Origin: Elusimicrobiales bacterium
Lineage (GTDB): Bacteria; Elusimicrobiota; Elusimicrobia; Elusimicrobiales; UBA9959
Direction of reading: 5' to 3'
Length of the DNA stretch: 57,095 nt
Assembly (NCBI GenBank): GCA_024681855.1
Contig: JAILAB010000049.1
Location: 1-57,095 of the forward strand
The translations under genes were made by a program, and so were the position numbers. The notes beneath the pieces are model-generated. The model was not told where the DNA came from, made no database searches, and saw nothing but the letters and a program-made list of their open reading frames with translations. Positions within the stretch are counted from its first letter, which is position 1. Every line of letters starts with the position of its first letter. Below, piece after piece: positions 26,354 to 33,756 of the stretch.

Positions 26354-27097
26354 ATGGAAGAAATAATGGTTTATACTGATGGGGCATGTTCCGGAAATCC
26401 AGGGCCTGGCGGATGGGCTGCCGTAATAATTTTCCCGGATAACCGTCTTGTGGAATTAGGCGGAGGGGAAAAAAGCACTACTAATAACCGCATGGAAATA
26501 AAAGCTGCCATAGAGGCTCTTGCTTTAATAAGAAGGCATTATTCCATTGCAGCTGAGAATCCTTGCAAAATAAAAATCTATACCGATTCCTCGCTGCTGC
26601 TGAACGGAATAACTAAATGGATTTGGGGCTGGCTTAAGCGCGGCTGGGTAAGCTCAACCGGCGCGCCAGTGGCTAACAGGGAGCTATGGGAAAAGCTTTT
26701 TGTTCATGTTTCAGCCTTGAAGGGCTCGCTTTCATGGGTTCATGTTAAAGGCCATGCCGGTCACGAGATAAATGAGCGCTGCGATGAGATAGCTGTCTCC
26801 TTTTCAAAAGGCTCAGCCGCAAAGCTGTATTCCGGCCCGGCTATTGGCTGCGGTTATTCTCTTCTGCCTCCGGAAAATATTGAAAATGGCGCTGATTCAG
26901 TTCATGACAAATCTCAAAAGATTCATAAAAATGAAAAAGACAAGTTTTATATAAGCGCTGCGGGAGGCATTGTGCTTTATCATAAAACCTGGCCGGAATG
27001 TGAGGCCCGGGTTAAAGGCCTTTCCAATGCGCGTTTTAAGAAGGTTTACTCAAAGGAAGAGGCAGAGGCATGCCTTAGGGCATGGGGATTAAAATGA
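26354..27097 (+). CDS. rnhA: Ribonuclease HI with a C-terminal hybrid-binding domain
   Basis: Cleaves RNA in RNA-DNA hybrids. In the 247-residue protein the RNase H domain comes first (about 1-155) with all five active-site residues: D9 in VYTDGACSGNPGPGGW, E48 in NNRMEIKAA, D78 in IYTDSS, H134 in GHAGH and D144. A polar linker (about 160-196) leads to a second domain (197-245) with FYISAAGGIVLYHKTW and ARFKKVYSKEEAEACL, matching the caulimovirus-viroplasmin-like hybrid-binding domain that is usually N-terminal in RNase H1. Here the order is reversed. GAGG lies 6 nt before the ATG. Its stop overlaps the start of anmK. Context with RecQ and AddA suggests R-loop or repair-intermediate clearance. 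Confidence 0.93.
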   Translation: MEEIMVYTDGACSGNPGPGGWAAVIIFPDNRLVELGGGEKSTTNNRMEIKAAIEALALIRRHYSIAAENPCKIKIYTDSSLLLNGITKWIWGWLKRGWVSSTGAPVANRELWEKLFVHVSALKGSLSWVHVKGHAGHEINERCDEIAVSFSKGSAAKLYSGPAIGCGYSLLPPENIENGADSVHDKSQKIHKNEKDKFYISAAGGIVLYHKTWPECEARVKGLSNARFKKVYSKEEAEACLRAWGLK

Positions 27098-28227
27098 ATG
27101 AAATAAACTTGCCTGAGAAGCCAGTTCTTTCTGTGGGACTGATGAGCGGCACGTCTGCTGACGGCCTTACTATTGCTTTGTGCGAAATAAAAGACCGCAG
27201 AATTATAACGAAGGCTTTCAGAACTTATGATTATTCACAAAATCTTAGGGAGAAGATAATTTCTGCTAAAGATATGAGGGCTAGCGAGCTTTCAGAGCTT
27301 AATTTTGAGCTAGGCCGCCTTTGGGCTGGCATGACAGAGTGTTTTTTTAAGGAAACGGGGCTGTCATATAAAGATGTGGAATGCATCGCATCGCATGGTC
27401 AGACTGTATGGCATGAGCCAAATGGACTGCGGCATACATTGCAGATAGGTGAAGCCTCATTTATCTCAGAACTGACTGGCATTCCAGTTATTTGTGATTT
27501 CAGGCCCCGGGATATTGCCGCCGGCGGGGAAGGAGCTCCCCTCGTGCCTTTCCTGGATGATTTTCTTTATGGCAATTCTGAGCTTCCTGTGGCATTGCAG
27601 AATATCGGAGGCATTGGCAATATTGCTTTTGCCGGAAAAGGCATTGACGCATACGGTTTTGACACGGGGCCTGGCAATTCCCTTATGGATACTGCTATTT
27701 CCATTTATACAAATGGCAGGCAGGGCTATGATAAGGATGGCTATTATGCTTCGCATGGCAAGGCTGATATGCGTAAAGTGGAAAGCTTACTTAAATCGGA
27801 ATATTTTAGCCGCAAGCCTCCAAAGTCTCTAGACCGCAGTTCATTCGCTATTGATTTCCTAAAAAAAAATTTTCAAGCTATGTCTGAGAAAAATATTTGC
27901 AATGTGATGGCTACGCTTAATATGTTCACTGCGGCTGCCATTGCGGATGCATTCAGGCGGTTTGCCCCTAAAAACACCTATAAGATAATAGTATCCGGCG
28001 GGGGTGCTTTAAACAAAGTGCTAATGAAAAATATAAGAGATCTCATGCCTTCCGGAGTGAAAACCGTATCTAGCGAGGCTGAAGGCATGCATCCTCTTGC
28101 GAAGGAAGCCGCTTGTTTCGCCCTAATGGGCCTTCTTGCTATTAGAGGGAAAATTAATCATTGCCCAAATGCAACCGGCGCATCTGGTAAAAGAATACTT
28201 GGCAAGATTATTCCTGGAATGCGATAA
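27094..28227 (+). CDS. anmK: Anhydro-N-acetylmuramic acid kinase
   Basis: Converts recycled anhydroMurNAc to MurNAc-6-phosphate with ATP in peptidoglycan recycling. The protein of about 377 residues has the ATP-binding LMSGTSADGL near the N-terminus, ASHGQTVWHEP, a catalytic-Asp region ICDFRPRDIAAGGEGAPLVP, and IGGIGNIAF followed by DTGPGNSLMDT. All are family hallmarks. The ATG at 27094 overlaps the TGA of rnhA (ATGA), with GGGGA just upstream; an in-frame ATG at 27082 would overlap more. No other peptidoglycan recycling gene is next to it in the window. Confidence 0.95.
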   Translation: MNEINLPEKPVLSVGLMSGTSADGLTIALCEIKDRRIITKAFRTYDYSQNLREKIISAKDMRASELSELNFELGRLWAGMTECFFKETGLSYKDVECIASHGQTVWHEPNGLRHTLQIGEASFISELTGIPVICDFRPRDIAAGGEGAPLVPFLDDFLYGNSELPVALQNIGGIGNIAFAGKGIDAYGFDTGPGNSLMDTAISIYTNGRQGYDKDGYYASHGKADMRKVESLLKSEYFSRKPPKSLDRSSFAIDFLKKNFQAMSEKNICNVMATLNMFTAAAIADAFRRFAPKNTYKIIVSGGGALNKVLMKNIRDLMPSGVKTVSSEAEGMHPLAKEAACFALMGLLAIRGKINHCPNATGASGKRILGKIIPGMR

Positions 28228-28300
28228 TAAAATTTTGGGGCAATGCGGTATTTGTTGCGATTTTATGCCTTAACATATATTTTCCCGCATGATATTTTTG

Positions 28301-28306
28301 TAAAAT
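28301..28306 (+). promoter_or_regulatory. -10 box of the squalene/phytoene synthase-like gene
   Basis: TAAAAT is followed by TATATTA (7 nt) and the ATG. There is no Shine-Dalgarno sequence. This arrangement suggests a leaderless mRNA. Confidence 0.45.
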
Positions 28307-28313
28307 TATATTA

Positions 28314-29381
28314 ATGGCTTCTAAAAGAAAATCACTTGTGTCAGAAGAAACAAGAAAGCTTCTGAAAAATGTTTCCAGGACTCTTTATTTGAGCATAAAG
28401 ATAATGCCAGAATCTATACGCTCAGATATGTCTTTAGGTTATCTGGTATGCCGGGCTCTTGATTCTGTTGTGGATGCCCCGCAGCTTCCGCGCAATGAAA
28501 AGCTGGAAATGCTGCGGCTTGTCAGAGGCATAGACAACGAAGACAATTGCCGCCGCATGGCGGAAGCCGGTAAAAGGCTTGCGCCGGAAACGGCAAATGC
28601 CGGAGAGGCAGAGCTGCTCTCTAAGTTCGGCACAATCTTGAATATTTACCATGAGACGCCTGAAGCAAGGAGGCCTCTGCTTAAAATGCTCTTTAGCGGC
28701 ATAGCTGAAGGAATGGAAACAGACATTAAGCATTTTGACGGAACTAACTTAGCTGCTTTTGCTAAGGAAGAGGATGTGGACCGCTATTGCCACCTTATAG
28801 GCGGCGTTCCTGGCATTTTTTGGGCCAGTCTTTATCGGAAATATTTCCTGGCCCGCAATCCTGGCGAGAAGAACCTTCCTTCCGCAGAAGACGGAGACCG
28901 CATAGGCAAGGCATTGCAGATTACAAATATACTTAAAGACATTGCAGCTGACATTAAGAATGGCCGCTGCTATATTCCTTTATCTGATTTGGAATCCGCA
29001 GGTCTTAAGCCTGAAGACTTGCGCAAGCCTGAAAATTTTCAGAAATTGCGCCCTATAATCAATAAGTGGCTGCTATGGGGAATATCTAATTTGGACTGCT
29101 CTGAAAGATTTATGCAGACCATCCCTAAGAGAGATTGTGCCCTTAGAGCTGCGGTGATATGGCCTGTTTACTGGTCTGAAGACACATTTGCCGCAGTTGC
29201 TAAAGCCAATGTGCTTGATTCTTCAAGGCGGCCTAAAATAAGCCGCCGCCGCATTTATTCCACAATAATGGCAACGCCGCCGCTGCTGGTAAGCAATATG
29301 GCTTTTGCGCGCGGTTACCGTTTCCGCAGGGAAACGCTTATGCTTTCTATGGAAAGCTCAGTTACAGAGGAAAATTTATGA
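28314..29381 (+). CDS. Squalene/phytoene synthase-family protein
   Basis: Head-to-head prenyl transferase fold, 355 residues. Both Mg-diphosphate motifs are present: D50-x3-D54 in CRALDSVVD, and NILKDIAADIKNGRCYIP (NxxxDxxxDxxxxRxYxP) near residue 210. GYLVCRALD and YCHLIGGVPG are also family features. It condenses two C15 or C20 prenyl diphosphates; the sequence reads more like the squalene synthase side, with substrate unproven. No desaturase, cyclase or other carotenoid or hopanoid gene is near, so the product could serve membrane lipids made elsewhere. The downstream lipoprotein gene starts at its stop codon (ATGA overlap), so the two are translated together. Confidence 0.88.
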   Translation: MASKRKSLVSEETRKLLKNVSRTLYLSIKIMPESIRSDMSLGYLVCRALDSVVDAPQLPRNEKLEMLRLVRGIDNEDNCRRMAEAGKRLAPETANAGEAELLSKFGTILNIYHETPEARRPLLKMLFSGIAEGMETDIKHFDGTNLAAFAKEEDVDRYCHLIGGVPGIFWASLYRKYFLARNPGEKNLPSAEDGDRIGKALQITNILKDIAADIKNGRCYIPLSDLESAGLKPEDLRKPENFQKLRPIINKWLLWGISNLDCSERFMQTIPKRDCALRAAVIWPVYWSEDTFAAVAKANVLDSSRRPKISRRRIYSTIMATPPLLVSNMAFARGYRFRRETLMLSMESSVTEENL

Positions 29382-29872
29382 AAAAAATGATATTAGCATT
29401 TGGTGCGGCTTTGCTGCTATGCGGAGCTTCTTGTGAACCGGAACTCACTCCTGCGGAGAAAGAACTTGCCCGCAATGCAAATTTGGAGCTGCAGTCAGTA
29501 ATGGACATGGTGAGCTCTAAGAAGATCCCTCCAATTGAATTTCAGACGGATTCTGATGTTATAAAAACAAGCTCATATCCGCTGCTTAATAAAGTTGCTG
29601 AAATACTTAAGCGCTATGATAAGCTGAAACTCGTAGTAATTGGCCATACCGATGATACTGGCCCTGAGGATTGGAATAAGAGGCTGTCAAAACTGCGCGC
29701 CAGCGCTGTTAAAGAATATATCGCTTCGCAAGGCGTGTGGGGGGATTATATTAAGGTTTATGGCTATGGCTCGGAGTTCCCCGTTGTTAATGACACTACT
29801 CCTGAAGCAAGAGCACGCAACCGCCGCGTTGAATTTGTTATTACTACACGCGACTGGGGTTCAGTTTTCTGA
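29378..29872 (+). CDS. OmpA/Pal-like lipoprotein
   Basis: Outer-membrane lipoprotein that probably binds peptidoglycan. The 164 residues include a signal sequence with a lipobox-like end GASC (lipidated C19) and an OmpA-like domain (about 55-158) with VVIGHTDDTGPEDWNKRLSKLRA and ARNRRVEFVI, the residues that contact diaminopimelate. It is close to Pal in size and layout, but no Tol genes are in the window, so the symbol is withheld. It overlaps the prenyl synthase-like gene by 4 bp. Confidence 0.88.
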   Translation: MKKMILAFGAALLLCGASCEPELTPAEKELARNANLELQSVMDMVSSKKIPPIEFQTDSDVIKTSSYPLLNKVAEILKRYDKLKLVVIGHTDDTGPEDWNKRLSKLRASAVKEYIASQGVWGDYIKVYGYGSEFPVVNDTTPEARARNRRVEFVITTRDWGSVF

Positions 29873-29904
29873 TAAAATCAGGGTCATGAAATCTTAAAAT
29901 TAAT

Positions 29905-29936
29905 AAAAAAGCGGCATTTTTTAATGCCGCTTTTTT
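29905..29936. terminator. Bidirectional terminator between the OmpA-like gene and obg
   Basis: The stem AAAAAAGCGGCATT / AATGCCGCTTTTTT has a TTTT loop. It lies between convergent genes and has A and T runs on the correct sides to stop both. Confidence 0.9.
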
Positions 29937-29939
29937 ATT

Positions 29940-31316
29940 TTATTCTTTCATTCTCTTTTTATATTCTTCCCTTTCCCTGTTTCGGTACTTATAGGCAAAT
30001 TTGCCTGGCTTGCGGGAGGGCAAAGGCTCATCTGACCATTCAAATTCCCTGTTGCCTATTCTTACGATATTGCCTTCCGCAATGCCTGCTTTTTTCAAAG
30101 CCTTGTCTAAGCCTATGACTTTGAAAATGCGGCGCAGCCTGTCCCAAGAATCTAATTGCGAGAAATTAGTCATTGCGACTATTTTAAGTATTTTTTCTCC
30201 TTCTACCCGCATTATCCCATCTGGATCCCGTTTAAGGATGAGCCCTTTCTTTACTTCCGGCGCTATGGTTTTCTGCTTTTCCTCAGTCTTATAAGCATCT
30301 TCCTGTTTTATCTCTGGCAGTGTTTTTATGATTTTGTCCAAAAGCTGGTTAATGCCTTTTGAGGCAGCTGAGGAAATTAGGAAGACATCTCTTTTTCTAT
30401 ATCTGGCTTTCAGCTTTTTATATGTCTTTTCTGCTTCAGGGAGGTCTGCCTTTGTTACAGCTATGATTATTTTCTTTCTTGCCAATATGGGGCTGAAGCT
30501 TTTTAATTCATTTTCTATTATCTTTATGGCATTTTCCGGAGGCGTGTCCTGGAACCCTTGCGGATCTACAAGATGTATAAGCAGTTTCGTTCTTAGAATG
30601 TGGCGCAAAAATACGTCTCCCAGTCCTTTCCCTTCATGAGCTCCTTCTATAAGCCCTGGAATATCTGCCATGGCGAAGGTTTTGCCTTTATGGGATACCA
30701 TGCCTATATTAGGCGAAATAGTGGTAAATGGATAATCGGCTATCTTTGGCCTTGCTGCTGATACTGTGGAAAGAAGAGTTGATTTGCCTGCGTTTGGAAA
30801 GCCTATCAGGCCTACATCAGCAAGAATGCTTAACTCCAATATTACTTCAAAGCATTCTCCGGGCTCGCCTTTTTCGGAAATGCGGGGGGCAGTATTAAAC
30901 TGTGTTTTAAAAGCAGTGTTCCCCCGGCCTCCCCGGCCTCCTTTTGCGGCTAAAAATCTCTGTCCGTTTTCTTTCAGGTCTGCTATTATGCGCCCATCTC
31001 TTTTTATTACTGTGCCTATGGGAACATACACTGTTTTGTCTTCGCTTTTAGCGCCGTCGCATTTGTTCCCTCCTCCGGGAGATGCGTCCGGCACGGTAAT
31101 GTGGGGGTGGAAGGCGACTTCGGAAAGAGTGGTTACATTTGAAGTTGCCTCAAACCAAATGTCTCCGCCTTTGCCGCCATGGCCGCCGTCCGGGCCCCCA
31201 AAAGGTATGAATTTTTCCCTGCGGAAAGATGCTGCTCCATCTCCGCCATTGCCTGCTTTTAGATAAATACGGCATGCATCAATGAACTCTGCTGATGTTC
31301 TAGTATATTCTTTCAT
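29940..31316 (-). CDS. obg: GTPase Obg
   Basis: Ribosome-associated GTPase needed for 50S assembly and cell-cycle control. The 458-residue protein has the glycine-rich Obg fold (about 9-165; GNGGDGAASFRREKF, GGPDGGHGGKGGD), the G domain with GFPNAGKST (G1), DIPGLIEGAHEGKGLG (G3) and TKAD (G4), and the C-terminal OCT domain (about 355-430). A basic tail follows (RKPGKFAYKYRNRERE). It lies downstream of rpmA and rplU on the same strand, the classical order, but a terminator-like hairpin at 31366-31402 separates it from rpmA. Confidence 0.97.
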   Translation of the reverse strand: MKEYTRTSAEFIDACRIYLKAGNGGDGAASFRREKFIPFGGPDGGHGGKGGDIWFEATSNVTTLSEVAFHPHITVPDASPGGGNKCDGAKSEDKTVYVPIGTVIKRDGRIIADLKENGQRFLAAKGGRGGRGNTAFKTQFNTAPRISEKGEPGECFEVILELSILADVGLIGFPNAGKSTLLSTVSAARPKIADYPFTTISPNIGMVSHKGKTFAMADIPGLIEGAHEGKGLGDVFLRHILRTKLLIHLVDPQGFQDTPPENAIKIIENELKSFSPILARKKIIIAVTKADLPEAEKTYKKLKARYRKRDVFLISSAASKGINQLLDKIIKTLPEIKQEDAYKTEEKQKTIAPEVKKGLILKRDPDGIMRVEGEKILKIVAMTNFSQLDSWDRLRRIFKVIGLDKALKKAGIAEGNIVRIGNREFEWSDEPLPSRKPGKFAYKYRNREREEYKKRMKE

Positions 31317-31365
31317 AAAAAGCCCCGCCGCGCATTCTTTCCGCAGCTATTAATTTAAAATATAA

Positions 31366-31402
31366 AAAATTCCCGATCAGCGGGGCAGCCGTCCGGGAAT
31401 TT
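31366..31402 (-). terminator. Terminator or attenuator between rpmA and obg
   Basis: On the - strand a 9-bp stem AAATTCCCG / CGGGAATTT encloses an 18-nt loop and is followed by TTTTATATTTT. It would end the rplU-rpmA transcript or reduce read-through into obg. Confidence 0.6.
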
Positions 31403-31424
31403 TAGTGTTGTATAATGCGAAAAT

Positions 31425-31688
31425 TTATTTCGCTTCGGCGGGATAAACGCTTACCTTTTGTTTTCCGCGTTTTACCCACTCAAATTTCACAACGCCGTCT
31501 ATTTTAGTGAAAAGCGTGTCATCGGAACCGATGCCTACGTTTGTGCCAGGAAGAAATACCGTGCCGCGCTGGCGGACAAGCACTTCTCCGGCTTTTACAG
31601 ACTGCATTCCGAATCTTTTAACTCCCAGACGCTGGCCAGGGCTATTGCGGCCATTGGTGCTGGAACTTTGTGCTTTAGTATGAGCCAT
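31425..31688 (-). CDS. rpmA: 50S ribosomal protein L27
   Basis: Large-subunit protein whose N-terminus reaches the peptidyl-transferase centre. The 87 residues begin [15 protein letters not shown] and carry [18 protein letters not shown] and the GSDDTLF block, all typical. The N-terminus is of the Gram-negative type, without the cleaved leader seen in Firmicutes. GAGG lies 9 nt before the ATG. It sits between rplU and obg. Confidence 0.97.
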   Translation of the reverse strand: MAHTKAQSSSTNGRNSPGQRLGVKRFGMQSVKAGEVLVRQRGTVFLPGTNVGIGSDDTLFTKIDGVVKFEWVKRGKQKVSVYPAEAK

Positions 31689-31765
31689 AAATACTAACCT
31701 CTTTTTTTATTTTGCCGGCATGGCACAGAGCTTTCTGCGCTGGAAGCCGTTCAAAGACCAAAAAC

Positions 31766-32062
31766 TTAGGCTATTGCCTTGACTTTTATTTCAGTCAGTT
31801 CTTGGCGACTGCCCGAAGCTTTTTCATAAGCTTTTTTCGTTTTCTTTCTGAAAACTATTATTTTCGGGCCTCTTAAATGACGCACGACTTCCGCTGTAAC
31901 TTTAGCTTCTGTCTTTCCAGCTTCTTTTCCTTCTTCTGAAGCGCTCCAGATAGCTTTGAAGTTTACTTCCTCGCCTTCTTTAGCTTCCAGTCTGTCTACA
32001 TGAAGGAGTTCGCCGGGGGTCACCCAATATTGTTTTCCGCCTGTTTCTATTATTGCGTACAT
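31766..32062 (-). CDS. rplU: 50S ribosomal protein L21
   Basis: Large-subunit protein that binds 23S rRNA. From the ATG at 32062 it has 98 residues starting MYAIIETGGKQYWV, with the family signature RHLRGPKIIVFRKKTKK (normally KxxRRxGHRQ). The window's version lacks the usual Arg-Gly-His-Arg wording there. The frame is open six codons further to a TTG, but homologues start at MYAII. There is no Shine-Dalgarno sequence. A TATAAT ends 4 nt before the ATG, slightly too close for a clean leaderless start. It is downstream of a membrane glycosyltransferase gene. Confidence 0.95.
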   Translation of the reverse strand: MYAIIETGGKQYWVTPGELLHVDRLEAKEGEEVNFKAIWSASEEGKEAGKTEAKVTAEVVRHLRGPKIIVFRKKTKKAYEKASGSRQELTEIKVKAIA

Positions 32063-32066
32063 AATG

Positions 32067-32072
32067 ATTATA
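32067..32072 (-). promoter_or_regulatory. Possible -10 box directly before rplU
   Basis: TATAAT lies 4 nt before the rplU ATG on the - strand. The spacing is 2 nt shorter than in the other leaderless candidates, so this one is doubtful. Confidence 0.3.
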
Positions 32073-32096
32073 TGATACAAAAAAAAATCTTCTTAA

Positions 32097-33647
32097 TCAA
32101 GGATTCGGCGATTCGTTTTCTGTCTTTATTGCCGCTTCTTTTTGTTTTATCAGCGTTAATAATGATTGTGAGGCCTCCAAATGGTTTTCCCTGTTTAATG
32201 TTTCGCAAGCAATTCTTGCGTTTTTTAGGTCTGATATTGCAAGGCTTGCCAAGCCATAGTTGTATAATGAGTCTTTGCTGATATGTTCTGGAATCTGCAT
32301 GTCTGAAAGCAGTTTTTCTGATTCAGCATATCTGTCAACAGCTTTTTCAGCATATTCAATTTTATTTTCTATTAACCATTTGTCATAATACGCATCTCCT
32401 GCCAGGGTAAGCGCTTTGGCATGGTAAGCAGGCTGTTTTGCTACCGTGTCCCAGAAAGAAGATTTTTCTCTGAATACAGGGATATACAGATAGCTTATGG
32501 CGGCTGACATAATCAGAATCCCGGAAAACAGAATCTTTATTGCAATTTTTATTTTTCTGTTTAGGTCTGGCAGAATTATTTGCGATGCTGCTATGTATAG
32601 TCCTGCGGCAGGAACATAATACCTATGCTCTAGCCAATAGATATTGCCTTCCGCAGCTTTTTCAGAAATGAAAGCTGGTATTCCAAATAGGAAAAATAAA
32701 GCAAAACCGAAAACTATGAATGAGGCGTTTTTTCTTTCCTTGGCAAATAAATAAATTGTAATGGCAGCAGCTAGCGTGGCTAAGGGGTAATAGCCGCTTA
32801 TGTCCTGAAGCTCATAAATAGGCGCGGGAAAAAATGGAAACATCATTTTCCCTAAAAGGTGCGGAATATAGACAAATGAAGAAAAAAATGTTTCTAAGTC
32901 TATGTTCCCAGATGACGGCCTTGCGGCAGAACGCATAAAAAACCAGACAACCGCCGCTGCGGCAGAGGCAAAAGCCGTTAGAAGGATTCTTTTTTTTGAA
33001 TTAGCTGTCCCTTCGGAGAAACAGAAGCATAGCCATGGCAAGGCAATTATAAGCGAAACGGCATTTTCTTTTGTCAAAAGAGCAAAAAGCGATGACAGAA
33101 AAATAAACATGACTCTTGATTTCTTTCCAGTTTGGGCTAATGAAGCAGTAGAACAAAATGAGAGAAGTACCGCTATCGCTAGTATAGAATCGTTTCTGCC
33201 AGGTATCCATGCTGCTCCTGATATTGTCAGCGGGGAAACAAGAAATAGTAAAGACAGGAATGTCCTTATTTTCCTGGGAGCAATTTCCTTAAGAAAAATA
33301 AAAAGCAGAAATGCCGTTAAAATATGAAGGATCAGGTTAGTTAAATGAAATGAAAAATAAGAGCCTTTTCCCGTTATGAAATCAGCTAAAAGGCTTATCA
33401 GAAGCATTGGCCTGTAATATGAGTTTTGTTCCGGGAAAATAGTGGAAGTGAAAAATTTTCCTATATTTTCCGGCTCTGATATTAAAGCTTTGCTTTGGCT
33501 TATAAGATAATAATCGTCAAGGTATGTTATTCCGAAGTCTAGGCACCTGCCAAATATTATGAACCCTGCAATGGCTAACATAGCTAGCATCAGCGCATTT
33601 TCAAGTTTAGGATTTGAAATATATGCAAGTATCTTTTTATTTAGCAT
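32097..33647 (-). CDS. TMTC/PMT-like membrane glycosyltransferase with helical C-terminus
   Basis: Polytopic inner-membrane protein of 516 residues with about 10-11 hydrophobic segments (about 15-400). After the first segment comes YLDDYYLI, an acidic pair in the first periplasmic loop, the place of the catalytic Asp in GT-C glycosyltransferases. ISGAAWIPGRND resembles the block that follows in TMTC/DUF1736 proteins. The last 110 residues (about 405-516) are soluble and helical, TPR-like (AKALTLAGDAYYDKW, LYNYGLASLAISD). It probably moves a sugar from a lipid carrier to a periplasmic acceptor. AAGG lies upstream of the ATG. It is the first gene before rplU, 34 nt away. Confidence 0.75.
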   Translation of the reverse strand: MLNKKILAYISNPKLENALMLAMLAIAGFIIFGRCLDFGITYLDDYYLISQSKALISEPENIGKFFTSTIFPEQNSYYRPMLLISLLADFITGKGSYFSFHLTNLILHILTAFLLFIFLKEIAPRKIRTFLSLLFLVSPLTISGAAWIPGRNDSILAIAVLLSFCSTASLAQTGKKSRVMFIFLSSLFALLTKENAVSLIIALPWLCFCFSEGTANSKKRILLTAFASAAAAVVWFFMRSAARPSSGNIDLETFFSSFVYIPHLLGKMMFPFFPAPIYELQDISGYYPLATLAAAITIYLFAKERKNASFIVFGFALFFLFGIPAFISEKAAEGNIYWLEHRYYVPAAGLYIAASQIILPDLNRKIKIAIKILFSGILIMSAAISYLYIPVFREKSSFWDTVAKQPAYHAKALTLAGDAYYDKWLIENKIEYAEKAVDRYAESEKLLSDMQIPEHISKDSLYNYGLASLAISDLKNARIACETLNRENHLEASQSLLTLIKQKEAAIKTENESPNP

Positions 33648-33743
33648 TTATTTATTACCTTGATATGCTTAGAGAATGACTATTCTGCTGCATGTTTGCC
33701 GGATTAATGCAGTCATGCTGATATAATCATTATATATTTTTTG

Positions 33744-33749
33744 TACAAT
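33744..33749 (+). promoter_or_regulatory. -10 box of the receiver-PEP-binding gene, leaderless spacing
   Basis: TACAAT is followed by 7 nt (TTATTTT) and the ATG at 33757, with no Shine-Dalgarno sequence. A second TATAAT at 33722-33727 would give a short leader instead. Confidence 0.45.
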
Positions 33750-33756
33750 TTATTTT

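Noticed and set aside
33705-33735. GTCATGCTGATATAAT before the receiver-PEP gene, similar to the repeat core
   Set aside because: Only about 10 bases match the CGTCATGCTGAA core, and the flanks do not. I take it as chance, not as a fourth copy.
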